From Cristatella mucedo (lineage: Eukaryota > Bryozoa > Phylactolaemata > Cristatellidae), in contig WPIO01000632.1 of NCBI GenBank assembly GCA_009760855.2, positions 1 through 16,235 of the forward strand: 16,235 nt of DNA, read 5' to 3'. The notes below the pieces were generated by a model. That model saw nothing but the letters and a program-made list of their open reading frames with translations, was not told the DNA's origin and did no database searches. Of the stretch, positions 1 to 9,012 are shown piece after piece. Position 1 is the stretch's first letter. Every line of letters begins with the position of its first letter. The translations under genes and the position numbers were made by a program.

Positions 1-21
1 CCTGTGCACGTCACCTGTAAC

Positions 22-60
22 CATGTTATGCTTGTTATGTTATGTTATGCTATGCTATGA
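22..60. repeat. ATGTT/ATGCT pentamer simple repeat
   Basis: Short imperfect run of ATGTT and ATGCT units. An AATAAA-like string follows at about 90. Together they could be the end of an old LINE or transcript, but nothing else of such an element can be recognised at the window edge. Confidence 0.6.
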
Positions 61-1997
61 TATACATCAGTGTCTGTAAAGCCTCAAAGAATAAAAGAAC
101 CTAAGTGGGTGTTAGCATTGGAGGTTGTGTATAGCAAAACTTACAGCTAAGGGTGTCGGTACGCAGCGTACCAACAGATTCACTCGTGCAACAAAGAGAA
201 GTGGGAAACCCGTGAGGTCAGAGAAGCAGCTGAGGTGAGGAGTATATTGCATCGTCATTCGGTTTGACACAAGACGAGGATGCCACCCTGATGAAAGGCA
301 CGCTTCGTTACGATCGTTCGAATGAGGCATCGCACATGATTTGGACAAGGGCGCATTCGGCCTTGCATTTGCCATTCGTCGTAGGGCTCAGGGTCCTGTA
401 ACCGGGTTAACGAGCGGTCCCGTAGCTTCGTTGCGAACCTATGGGACTGAAAAATTACCTTGCAGCCCTATTCTAGCCATTTCAGGGCCAGTTGCTTTCT
501 GTGGTATCCACAAGCCATAGTAACTTACAGCGAGATACCGAGAAGAGCAAAGAGCCTATATTTTTTTGAAAGCTCCTGTGGAAACTGCTCTAATCTCATA
601 GGAACAGACGTGAGGCTGCTGTAGCAAGCGCTTCCGATGAACTTTTATTGGAGGAAGGCTGTCAAAAACCGACACCAAATTTTGATCACGTGGTATGGTC
701 GCCCCACAACAGTATCGCCTATTAAAAGCAAGAACAGAGCCTTCTAACCCGAATACGAATTTAGGGTGTCCTGTATGAGCAACAGGGTCGGTTTACGTAT
801 CAGTTTCAAAAGCAGTGTTCCGACGTCCAAGGATGGAATGTCGGCTCAAGGAAACATTAGTTATGTGCTTTGGCAGATTCGAGGTTTGAATAAAAACGAG
901 AGTAGCGTCAGATACAAGAGTAACATCATTTCCGTGGCTTTATCGCTTTCTCCAAGGTTGGTAGTTATAAAATTGCGCGAACGCAGAGACGCTTGAAGGA
1001 TCACCACAGGTGACGTCTGTTGGAGCTCACCCTCGAATACGACCGAATGATTGAACACATAGCAAGTATAAAATTGTTGTCATTGAGATATGCTACCCAA
1101 GAACCTTCGTCTGCCCCTTCTAGAAATGATGAGCCTGGAAAGAATAGAGTTCTCTGAAGGAGCATATCAATGCGATTTTCATTATATTAAACGACTGTTA
1201 ATATTTTTAATTCAAAATGATGCCTCATCAGCACCTCAAATTTATGTCCTGAGATAACGAGAAAGAGAAAACTGCCTTTATTGGAATTAGGGGGATCGTG
1301 AGTGTCATGTGAATTCTTGTGCAGGTCGGGCGGGCGGTCGCGCTTTAAGGGATGTTTGGCAACGTTGAGGTATTCACAAAGACGCTCTGAAACACAGAGA
1401 GATGATAAACGAAGTGACTGAGGAAACTGAGACCGTGCGGCTAATCAACGGTGAAGGCACGGAAAGGAATGCACAACTTTCGTCTTTCATAATAATTTTT
1501 TTTTTGATAATCAGGCTTTCTAGTCATAAAGCAACACGATTCTGCTGCTTGCTTTTGGCTGCGGTCATTGCTTGCGACAAATTAGCGTCAATTAAGTCTA
1601 CTATACGTAGGCATCTGATCCGATTCGCTTTCCATTCGCACAGGTGAACTTGCCTCTTTTTGTTTCTGCACAATTGGCTCAGCTATCTCAACCACCTGCA
1701 CGCACTCCCCATCGAATGCATCGCGTCGAACTCAATTGGTGTAACTCAGTCTTAGGCCCATTTTTTTTTTGTTCCAGCTCACTTATCGAAGCTGTTTCCC
1801 GATTTCAAAAAGAGCTTCGCATTGCACTAGATTATAAAGTGGCGCCATTGCGTGAATAGATTGCATTTAATTAGAAGCCAAAAGCGAGCTCATTTCCATT
1901 AGAACTCGGCGGATCCCAGTAAATTATCCTTTGTGCGACTCTGCGTGCTGCGCCTGTTCGCGTTATCACTAACATTAATGGCATCTTCCCATGCAGC
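61..1997. other. No supported gene; non-coding or upstream intron
   Basis: No protein family is recognisable on either strand. Frames open for 50-90 codons occur at about 112-420 on both strands and at 766-996 and 1402-1859 on the plus strand. None has a recognisable domain, good flanking splice sites or clear start context. The stretch lies upstream of the discoidin exons on the same strand, so it may be intron of that gene. That placement is inferred only from position. Confidence 0.5.
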
Positions 1998-2068
1998 ATA
2001 TGTAAAGCTGCATGAAAAGATATTTAGCTGTCTGAAGGTGCTATGCTAATTTATTATTATTGTTATTA
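1998..2068 (+). mobile_element. L2-like LINE 3' terminal tail (fragment)
   Basis: The stretch has the layout of an L2 LINE 3' end. It reads TGTAAAGCTGCATGA, then GAAGGTGCTATGCTAATTT, then ATT-rich repeats to about 2068. L2 elements typically end in a 'GTAAAGCGCCTTGA ... AGGCGCTATATAAAT' hairpin plus an ATT microsatellite, and LINE 2 in this window ends the same way. No coding part precedes it, so this is a severely 5'-truncated or decayed copy. Confidence 0.5.
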
Positions 2069-2743
2069 CCATTGTGATTCAGGGCACGTTTCTAGCCAAA
2101 GATTTCATCACTAACGGAAGGCTCTGCGTCACTTCCTATTAAATGTTGCATGGTAGCCTTGTGATGATACTTGTTTGCATTTGAACGCTAGTGGAAGCAT
2201 GAGACTGTGCATTTAAATATGCGCTGGGTCATTCTTCGATTGGAGTGAGCGGTAATGCGCTGGGATAAAGATTTAGTTCTCATAAGACTTTATTTTGAAG
2301 ATCTACTTTTACTCTTACAGTTACTTTTTTTATTGTGCACTTTCAGGTCTTTAAAGTTAGTGTAATCAATGGCAGGTGGGAGGATTAGTTTCCAGCTTAA
2401 ACTTGTGACTTCACTCAGGCTTGAAAGCAAGGCTTGAATTTAAAGCAAGGTTCAAGGTTGTAGCGATACCCTTAAGTCCCTTGTTAATTTTCAGTGGAGC
2501 AGTTGTGGTTTCGATAGATCTGTCCGTAGTAACTAATAAGTGGAGACTGATAGGGAATTTTCCGGGCATTCACTTTCCGAGAGCCGATTCCATTCGAAGG
2601 GGCTGTTTTGAAATAATTGCAAGAAGAGGCTTTTGGGTACTTCACGTATAACGTCGTTATGCAATTTCAAGGTTTCGTTGCAAGATTCTAACTGCACGAA
2701 CTGCGTCGCAGACTGATATCCATCTACCGTCTCCAAATTGCAG
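2069..2743. other. No supported gene; probable intron before discoidin exons
   Basis: Nothing recognisable is coded here. The last bases (about 2720-2743) contain pyrimidine-rich patches and end in TTGCAG, which serves as the acceptor of the first recognised discoidin exon. A 76-codon open frame at 2421-2651 has no family resemblance and no splice support. Confidence 0.5.
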
Positions 2744-3549
2744 CTCCGCTGCCGGACAGTGCATTCTCAGCCAGCTCAGTTTGGCCGGGTAATATTCATC
2801 ACCTTCCGCCCACTGCCAGAATCTTCAACATAGGCTTGAATGGCTGGGCACCTGCACTTAACGATCACGAATCGTCCTACATTCAATTTAATTTTGGTGC
2901 TGCTCGGACGGTAAGACGCTCTACCGTGTAGTTATCGAAATAATTTCTTTGAATGACTACATGGAGAGCTCGAGACTACACGATGGTTATGAACTTGCAG
3001 ATCCGCAAGATTTTAACCTCTGGAAGACCGCTGAAAGAAGATTATGTCCAGTTTGTTTCGACCTACAGCATTTCTTTCAGCAGGGATGGAAGAAACTTTA
3101 AATTCTACGCTCCTTTTGGAAAGAAGCTGGTAAATGTAGCCGCCCTGCGTTGCACTTATTGCGGCAACCCGACGATAACAGGCAGTACCATAACTTGGTA
3201 CGATGACGGATGCGTCGAGAAAAACAGTATTCGAGTTTTCTCTGTACGCTTGAAAGCTTAAACTGAGCAAATGAAGCTCTTTTCAAGCTTGAAAGATGAA
3301 GTGACCTAATATTTTATTATTGCAGCCATTATTTTTACGGCTCGCTGTCGCTGCTCACCCGATCATTGGCGCAGGAAACGGAAGTTCTACCGTTTGATGC
3401 TTCTTTAGGTACTACCAGGCAACGTGGACCCTGTCTCGGTGAAGGAGAACCTGCTGCCTCGACCAATTCATGGAGCAGTCGCACTGAGAATCCATCCAGT
3501 GGCCTTGCACAACGATCCGGTGCTAAAAGTAGAAGCGCTCGGCTGCTAA
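2744..3549 (+). CDS. Discoidin (F5/8 type C) domain protein, 3' end, three exons
   Basis: The coding sequence joins 2744-2910, 3001-3129 and 3409-3549. It gives about 144 residues that fill nearly a whole discoidin domain, an extracellular beta-sandwich that binds lipid, glycan or collagen depending on the family member. Exon 1 has LPDSAFSASS and NGWAPALND, then YIQFNFG where relatives have LQIDLG. Exon 2 has ILTSGRP (usual I-TQGR) and YSISFSRDGRNFKFY (usual Y-L-YS-DG--W--Y). Exon 3 has LPGNVDP, ENLLPRPI, ALRIHPVALHND and ends LKVEALGC followed by TAA. Introns are phase 1 (before exon 1), then phase 0 and phase 0. The frame is open across all exons. The N-terminal Cys that normally pairs with the final Cys should lie in an earlier exon, which I did not find. 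A discoidin domain at the C-terminus is seen in MFGE8/EDIL3-type secreted proteins, but the parent protein cannot be named. The domain call is strong; the exact exon ends are inferred from splice consensus. Confidence 0.9.
2911..3000 (+). other. Intron of the discoidin gene (90 bp, phase 0)
   Basis: The donor is ACG|GTAAGA at 2911 and the acceptor is CTTGCAG ending at 3000. Removing it joins GAART to IRKILTSGRP, which restores the discoidin spacing between the LQIDLG-like and TQGR-like motifs. The intron contains in-frame stops, so read-through would not give the domain. Confidence 0.85.
3130..3408 (+). other. Intron of the discoidin gene (279 bp, phase 0)
   Basis: The donor is CTG|GTAAAT at 3130 and the acceptor is CTTCTTTAG ending at 3408. 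Splicing joins FGKKL to VLPGNVDP, matching the usual discoidin 'FPGN-D' strand. Unspliced, the exon 2 frame runs on to 3261 with no domain resemblance, which supports the donor choice. Confidence 0.8.
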
Positions 3550-4178
3550 TCACGCCCGCGTTTGTACAAAAGACTCTGTGAGCTCACAATTTACGTGTGA
3601 AGTAAAGCAAGTTTTCAGACATTTCGGGATGATTGGCATCTTTCACGTACCGCCGTTTCATCGCAGTAGCGATTGATAATTCATCTTCCCGATAGACGCT
3701 TGTCCGACTGTCCAAGTTCACTTGTTTTTAATTCAGACTAGTACCCAGGCTGTCTCGTCTCCTGGAAGCAGGGTTACTAGAGACCTTCATGTGCTTTAAG
3801 CTAGTCCGGGGGGCTTAACTAAGGGTTAAGGTGCTACATTTTCACGAGGCTGGTCATGTGTTTGACACCAGAAGGAGGCCATCCGTCAGCTACTGCTCCA
3901 ACCGGCGAAAAAGGTGCCAAGGCTCTTTTACTGTAGTGTAAGCGAAGATGGACAATTACAATAATCTTTCACTCCGCACTCCTCAACGATGTGATGCCGT
4001 CTTAAGACTGATGTCTCGCTAGGAAGCGTAATTTTGCGTACTGTAGTCGCTGCAGGCTCCTAACTAATCAAATCGTACACCTGCATTGCTTAGTTTTGAC
4101 GCTAACGCAGAGCTTTCGTGGTAGTCTCTGATAGCTCCACGATACTTTCAGATCTGATTTAATAAGAGCTTTACGAGC
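3550..4178 (+). other. Likely 3' untranslated or downstream region of the discoidin gene
   Basis: No further coding signal follows the stop at 3547-3549. The stretch ends at a candidate polyadenylation signal. It has no recognisable repeat. The 3' UTR assignment is inferred from position only. Confidence 0.4.
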
Positions 4179-4184
4179 AATAAA
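4179..4184 (+). promoter_or_regulatory. Candidate AATAAA polyadenylation signal
   Basis: An exact AATAAA lies about 630 bp after the discoidin stop codon, with a GT-rich patch (CTTGCTGTGTGCC) some 65 bp further on. The hexamer alone is common, so the link to the gene is inferred. Confidence 0.35.
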
Positions 4185-5084
4185 CAGTGCCCAGGGCTGC
4201 CGCTCTCAGTCGCCAAGCTCGCTCGCTACATCCAGCTACTTTGAGATCTTGCTGTGTGCCACCTTTTAGAGGGCATCCTCCTCGTTTGCCAGGCTTGATG
4301 GCCTCGTCTCAGAAGATGTTTCTGCCGTCGAGGGTGAAGTCTGGCTTGTCGATCGACGCAGCCATTGCATCGGCGCCGCAGTCATTGTGCTCTAGCAGCA
4401 ATTCTACTCAACTAATCAGGAGCCACGTCCTGCCTTGTTGTGTATCACCGGACGCCTGTTGAAATAATTCAGCTTCGGCGGTCATGTTCGCTCAAACGCT
4501 TGCTTTTGAGGCCGATTGAGTAGTACCCGTAAATTTCTTAGCATTCCAACGAAACCCGAGACGCTGAGTGGACTTCTTAAGCGCGATGGATGATATAATC
4601 AGAGCGGTTTTTACCGTCAGCTTTTAGATTCCTCGGGTTGGGGCACTATCGGCTTGTGCGTTAGTACTGTGTTGGCTTACACTGGCCCTATTGACGTTTG
4701 TGTCATCAGAGGAAAGCATTTTTAGTGTGACCAGCTATAAAATTCCATTTGATCACTGAAAGTAGGTCACTGGCGACATACTCTAATGCTCAGCTTTTGT
4801 ATCTGAAAATGGGTCTCTGGCTGCACTGAATTAAGTGCATATACCCTTCTGTGTGCCGATTCTTCAGAACAGAGCCTGCGACTGGTGAAATAACTCAGTA
4901 AGCGTTTTTGTAGAGGATGGTGCAAATGACCAAAGTGATTTTAAATACGCACTAAAATAGGCTGCAGAAAGAAGTTTCCGAGCACATGGCTGAGAACACA
5001 CCTTAGCCAAGTGAACTTGTTTCAGTGCCTCGCATTTTAAAAAAATGTTGCTGATGAAAATCGTTGCTTACGCTCTTGAGTTTT
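4185..5084. other. No supported gene
   Basis: A 91-codon frame at 4187-4462 (+) is the longest. It is Ser/Pro/Arg-rich, has no recognisable domain and starts without a convincing context. The reverse strand over the same stretch is also largely open, which suggests base composition rather than coding. The rest has no recognisable element. Confidence 0.5.
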
Positions 5085-5140
5085 AGCATCAGCCATTCAT
5101 CACGGTGGCTTGATTTCTAATTATACACAATAGTGTTACG
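5085..5140 (+). repeat. Array unit 1 (partial, direct)
   Basis: Only the right part of the unit is recognisable: CGGTGGCTTGATTTCTAATT, which matches CGGCGGTTTTGATTTCAAATT of the next unit. It sits 130 bp before the equivalent point of that unit. Confidence 0.55.
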
Positions 5141-5167
5141 AGTTGTTGTTAACAACCTGCTGTTTAT

Positions 5168-5290
5168 CCAGCCTGTTTAGGCATTCTAACGGCGATGCAG
5201 CTACCATTTCCACACAAAAAACTTCACGCATCGGCGGTTTTGATTTCAAATTATAGAGATTCGTATGCAAAGTGAATCTGCTAAGCTTTT
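5168..5290 (+). repeat. Array unit 2 (direct)
   Basis: It shares with unit 4 the order CAGCCT, ATTC-AACGGC, CAGCT-CCA-TTCCACAC and TTTTGATT. The match runs through about 90 bp with scattered substitutions and small indels. Confidence 0.7.
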
Positions 5291-5307
5291 TGGTTCTTTC
5301 CCTTGCA

Positions 5308-5440
5308 CAGTCTCAGGCTATGGCCAGTGACGGCCCGGCCCACATGGCAGCCCTAAGTAGACGAACTGCGATACACCTGGCATCTCAGCACAACGGTTCA
5401 CGAAGCACCAGGTTTGATTGCGACTCAAAGCAAATCAACA
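5308..5440 (+). repeat. Array unit 3 (direct)
   Basis: It begins CAGGCTATGGCC at 5314 and continues with GGCAGCCCTAAG, CGAACTGCGA and TTTGATTGCG. The CAGGCTATG and TTTGATT landmarks are each exactly 184 bp upstream of the same landmarks in unit 4, which shows a true tandem period despite strong divergence between the landmarks. Confidence 0.65.
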
Positions 5441-5469
5441 GCAATCAATGATCCCGTTTGGTCCGCTAA

Positions 5470-5495
5470 ATCTCGTGCGATTACGCTAGCGAGAT
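5470..5495. repeat. Small inverted repeat (hairpin)
   Basis: The left arm ATCTCG-GCG pairs with the right arm CGC-CGAGAT around an ATTA loop, with short bulges. It lies just before unit 4 and might mark a unit boundary. No function can be assigned. Confidence 0.4.
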
Positions 5496-5665
5496 CACAG
5501 GCTATGACCTGCAACTTCCCGGGCCAGCCAGCCTCCCTACATATTCGAACGGCAAAACAGCTGCCACTTCCACACTAGGCGTCGCGAAACTGTTGTTTTG
5601 ATTCCACGCTAGACGTTGTAGATAGAATTGTTTCGGATTTACCCGCATAATTTCATGACATTGGG
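5494..5665 (+). repeat. Array unit 4 (direct, most complete)
   Basis: This is the reference unit: CAGGCTATGACC, CCCGGGCCAGCC, ATTCGAACGGC, CAGCTGCCACTTCCACAC, TTTTGATTCC and a right part ending near AATTTCATGAC. About 130-160 bp of it also match units 5 and 6 on the opposite strand. Confidence 0.75.
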
Positions 5666-5927
5666 TGAGGGTGTTTTAACGCTATGACGCCCAGTGACTA
5701 CACCGCGATTGGCAATATAACGCTTTATTTTTATTTTATTATTTATTGAATATTTTTATTTTATTATGATTGTTTATGATTGAAAAACTGTTTTCCATAA
5801 TAAATAATCGAAACCGCAGTCAGTTTGACGAGGCCTATTTTTGGATATGTAACTGTATAGCAATTAAAAAATGCAGAACGGGTCCAACTAATGGAGGACA
5901 TTGTGTAAGAATTGGCTTGGGCTATAT
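5666..5927. other. AT-rich centre of the palindromic repeat array
   Basis: This is the spacer between direct and inverted units. The part at about 5720-5790 is runs of TTTTATT and TTATTAT. A 121-codon minus-strand frame over 5764-6129 crosses both spacer and repeat unit, shows no known domain and is not called as a gene. Confidence 0.5.
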
Positions 5928-6065
5928 CATAAAATTTGGTTAGTAAACTTGAAACACTATTTGCTACAACATTATATAAAATCGAAATTGCCAAACGCCA
6001 AATGTGGCAGTGGCAGCTGTATCGCAGTTTGATCATGTACGGAGGCTGACTGGCCCGGGCCAATG
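5928..6065 (-). repeat. Array unit 5 (inverted)
   Basis: Read on the plus strand it matches the reverse complement of unit 4: GTGGCAGTGGCAGCTG, GATCATGTACGGAGGCTG and CTGGCCCGGG. Weaker matches run left through TTGCTACAACAT and AAATTTGGTTAGTAAA. The orientation is opposite to units 1-4. Confidence 0.75.
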
Positions 6066-6111
6066 GAGGTAGTAGCACGAGAATGCCATGCGCCAGCAAC
6101 GCCGTTAGGTT

Positions 6112-6200
6112 TGGAATATTTGGAATCAAAACTGCAGAGTTCTGACTATCATTGTGAAAAAGGTAGCTGTATCGCAGTGTACGGCAATTATTCGTGTTAC
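6112..6200 (-). repeat. Array unit 6 (inverted, partial)
   Basis: TGGAATCAAAAC matches the reverse complement of unit 4 exactly. AGCTGTATCGCAG is shared exactly with unit 5, 150 bp away. The outer part of the unit is missing or too diverged to follow. Confidence 0.6.
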
Positions 6201-6394
6201 TACTATGTGTGTGCTCGAAATGTCAGCAGCCCAAGTCGGAAAAGTCCTAGTCAGAGACTATTTTAAGGAACTGCACACAACCTGAGCGTTTAATTAAACG
6301 TTGGCTAACACTATTGGGCAATACATTTTTTAATATTAGCGTACCATTTCAAAAAATATTTCTTACCTAGCACAAATTATAATGCGATGTTATT
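6201..6394. other. No gene; possible LINE 3' untranslated remnant
   Basis: AT-rich DNA leading into a CR1-like tail. If the tail call is right, this may be its 3' untranslated region, but no coding remnant supports that. Confidence 0.3.
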
Positions 6395-6440
6395 TATGCT
6401 ATGCATTTTCTGGAATAAAATATTCTAATTCTAATATCTA
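6395..6440 (+). mobile_element. CR1-like LINE 3' tail (remnant)
   Basis: The stretch reads CTATGCATTTTCTGGAATAAAATATTCTAATTCTAATATC. CR1-clade elements commonly end with a 'TGGAATAAA' string followed by short ATTCTA-type repeats rather than poly(A). Here there are about two repeat units. LINE 1 coding begins some 420 bp further on. Confidence 0.4.
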
Positions 6441-6461
6441 TTAAAACTGTATTCCTCAATA

Positions 6462-6861
6462 CTTTTGTTTTTGCGCTTATGTCGGCGCGCTTTTGTCCCA
6501 CTCACTTTTGTCGGGTCATCACTCTGGTCACGTGATCTCTCACCACCGACTCCTCAGCATCTTGTGAAATAGTCGATACCTACCGGCGGGCCTTCTTCAG
6601 CGGGTCAGTGACAACCTTCCTATCCTGCGTTCGCCCTATCAACAGCTCGGCTATCAAACCAACGACTCGTAAGTTTAAAGCGCTGAATAGTACTTGTTGC
6701 CATAATAGCCCACCCGCCGTAGCCCAGCACGTCGTGAAACGTCGTCCGATGGCCGTTACCATGGTCCAATTCAAATTCGAAGGGCCCGTGTCTGCTGGGC
6801 CGGATACACGCCGACGTGAATACAAGCCACTTCATCGCCGTCGCCCAGTTGTTGGACAGCC
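6462..6861 (+). other. Presumed 5' part of LINE 1, no clear coding
   Basis: This lies directly before the endonuclease of LINE 1. The plus strand has a 90-codon frame at 6608-6880 and the minus strand two overlapping frames, all without recognisable domains. It may be 5' UTR or a decayed first open frame of the element. The boundary with older DNA is not visible. Confidence 0.35.
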
Positions 6862-7510
6862 TATAAATTCCGCCTACTAAATGTCCGCTCACTTAAAACC
6901 AAGGGTTACTTATCCGCGATCAGGTGGTCCAGGAGAAGCTAGATGCATTTCTGCTTACCGAAACCTGGATGACGCCTTGTTCCAGTAGCTGTATTTCTGA
7001 GAGCACTCCACCCGGGTTTTCATTCTATCAGTCCATGCGTTCTGACAAGGTTGGTGGCGGGGTTGCAATTGTTATTCGCGAATCGCTTGGTTATAAGATG
7101 TGCAGTTTCTCGCATGGGCCATCGTTTGAATCGGTTGCAGTTAGTTCTTCATCAAAGACAATGCCTCTCACTGTTGTGATATACCGGCCTCCTTCTGGCT
7201 GTCTAAACTTGTTTATAGAGGAGTTTTCAGAGTTCCCCGCTAAAATATTTGTGTGTGACAGGCCGTTGCTGATTGTAGGAGACTTCAATATTCACGCTGA
7301 CAACCCTAGCAACAGCCAGGTCCGCTTATTTCTTGACTGTCTGGTCAATTTTGGTTTGGTCCAACACTTTAATCATACCACCCACGTAGGTGGCCATATT
7401 CTTGATCTCGTAATCACTAAGGATGTCCTCCCCACTGACCTTACGCTATGCCCACCGACCCTCTCGGATCACTGTTCCAGTCTCGTTTACTGTTCCTGTT
7501 CTCTTGTACG
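6862..7510 (+). pseudogene. LINE 1 apurinic-type endonuclease domain
   Basis: This is the endonuclease/exonuclease/phosphatase fold that nicks target DNA for LINE insertion. It starts at FRLLNVRSLKTK. After a frameshift near 6900 it runs through KLDAFLLTETWM (metal-binding Glu), GGVAIVIRE, IYRPPSG, LLIVGDFNIH (Asp/Asn pair), HILDLVIT and LSDHCS, the terminal Ser-Asp-His catalytic motif at 7464-7472. All key residues I can place are present. The open part runs to 7544, but resemblance ends near 7510, where a second frameshift leads into the linker. A 5' frameshift and the lack of a start codon in a good context make it a pseudogene. Confidence 0.9.
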
Positions 7511-9012
7511 TACATGGCAATGTCGAACTCGTCAAACGACGTAACTTATAAAGCATTGACATAGACAAGTTTTTGAAATCTGTTTGTGATACAGGTCTTC
7601 TTGATCTGCATTCAGACTCGACCGGAAGCCTCGATACCCTCACTGATGCAATGAACATGACACTCAGAAGTGCTCTTGACAAGCATGCTCCCGTTCATTC
7701 TATCCGTGTTCAAAGTCGTGGAGATTCCTTTCAATTTACAAAAAACTCCTAAAGATCCGCCGGGTTAAGCGCAGGCTTGAACGTCGTTTCAATAAATCGG
7801 GGTCTGATGCTGATCTAGTCGATTTCAAGGAATTCCTTCGAGTTTACACTCAAAAGCTTAAAAAGGCCAGGGCTTCTTTTTTCATCCGAAAGCTGAATTC
7901 CTGCCAGTCGGACCCTAAATGGATTTATAAGAGAGTAAACCATTTACTGGCCAATACTGAGAGGTCTGACTCCCCAGAAATTAAGGACTCAGCCGAAAAG
8001 TTTTCAGCCTTCTTTACGGAAACAATTGTGCACATTCGCACCTCTATTAAGCCCCCTCCGACTAAAGCAATCGCGGGTCCACAATGTGTGACCTTCCTTA
8101 CAAGGTTCACCGATGTTTCTGCATGCAACGTGGCTACCTTAATAAGGTCAAGCAAAAAGAGCTCGTCTCCTGAAGACCCTATACCTTCATCTCTGTGGTC
8201 TTCACTAGCAGACCAACTTAGCCCTGCCATAACCAAGCTTTTTAATGCTTCTCTAGGAAAAGGGGTCGTTCCCAAGTCCTTCAAATCGGCAATCGTTAGA
8301 CTCATACTTAAAAAGCCTGGATTAGACACAGGGGTCCTCGCAAACTATCGCCCTGTTTCCCTTCTTCCTTTCTTGTAAAAGATTCTTGAAAAAATTGTTA
8401 CTAAGCAGCAGGTTGAACATATTGAAAATAATGGAATGTCAGATACATTTCAATAAGGGTTCAAGAGGCTGCACTCCACTGAAACTGCTCTCCTCCGTGT
8501 TAACAGTCACATTCTACGTGGCAACGACGACGGGAATGTCACTGCCCTAGCTCTGCTAGATCTGTCTGCTGCCTTCGACACCATTGATCACGAAGTTCTG
8601 CTTGAACGATTAAGAACAACGATCGGTCTGGCGGACGAAGCACTGGCATGGTTTAAATCTTACTTGTTCGATCGTGTTCAATCCGTGTCGTGTGGGGGTC
8701 AGGTCTCACACATGAGAAGGGTCACCTGTGGAGTCCCTCAAGGGTCTGTACTCGGTCCCTTGCTGTTCTCCATTTATACACAACCTCGGGGAAAAGTGAC
8801 TAAGGCCCATGGAATAGGATATCACTTTTTGCTGACGATACTCAGTTGTATTTGTCATTCAAACCGACTGAATCTGCTGCAGCAACTGCAAAATTGAATG
8901 CTTGCCTTGCCGATATTCGATCCTGGATGTCGGAAAACTTCCTGAAATTAAATGAGGATAAAACCGAACTACTGCTCATAGGACACCCTAAGCGTGTGGC
9001 TGGATTAACCTC
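6862..9012 (+). mobile_element. LINE 1: L2/CR1-type non-LTR retrotransposon, defective
   Basis: Endonuclease and reverse transcriptase follow each other on the plus strand in the usual order for L2/CR1 elements. The copy ends near 9012, just after a conserved FLKLNEDKTELLLIG stretch. About 150-200 residues of C-terminal sequence that LINE 2 and LINE 3 still show are missing, as is any 3' tail. Because target-primed insertion truncates 5' ends, the missing 3' end points to a later deletion or rearrangement. Several frameshifts and stops show that it cannot work as it stands. Confidence 0.9.

Noticed and set aside
766-996. A 76-codon plus-strand frame with a possible TTTAG acceptor, as an upstream exon
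   Set aside because: No donor of good quality follows, no domain is recognisable, and its phase gives no fit to the discoidin exon.
2953-3261. Continuous 102-codon frame as a stand-alone gene
   Set aside because: Only residues from 3001 to 3129 resemble a discoidin domain. The ends are intron read-through on both sides.
4187-4462. A 91-codon plus-strand frame after the AATAAA
   Set aside because: No recognisable domain, the reverse strand is also mostly open, and there is no start or splice support.
5764-6129. A 121-codon minus-strand frame
   Set aside because: It spans the AT-rich spacer and repeat unit 5, so it is explained by the repeat array and has no known domain.
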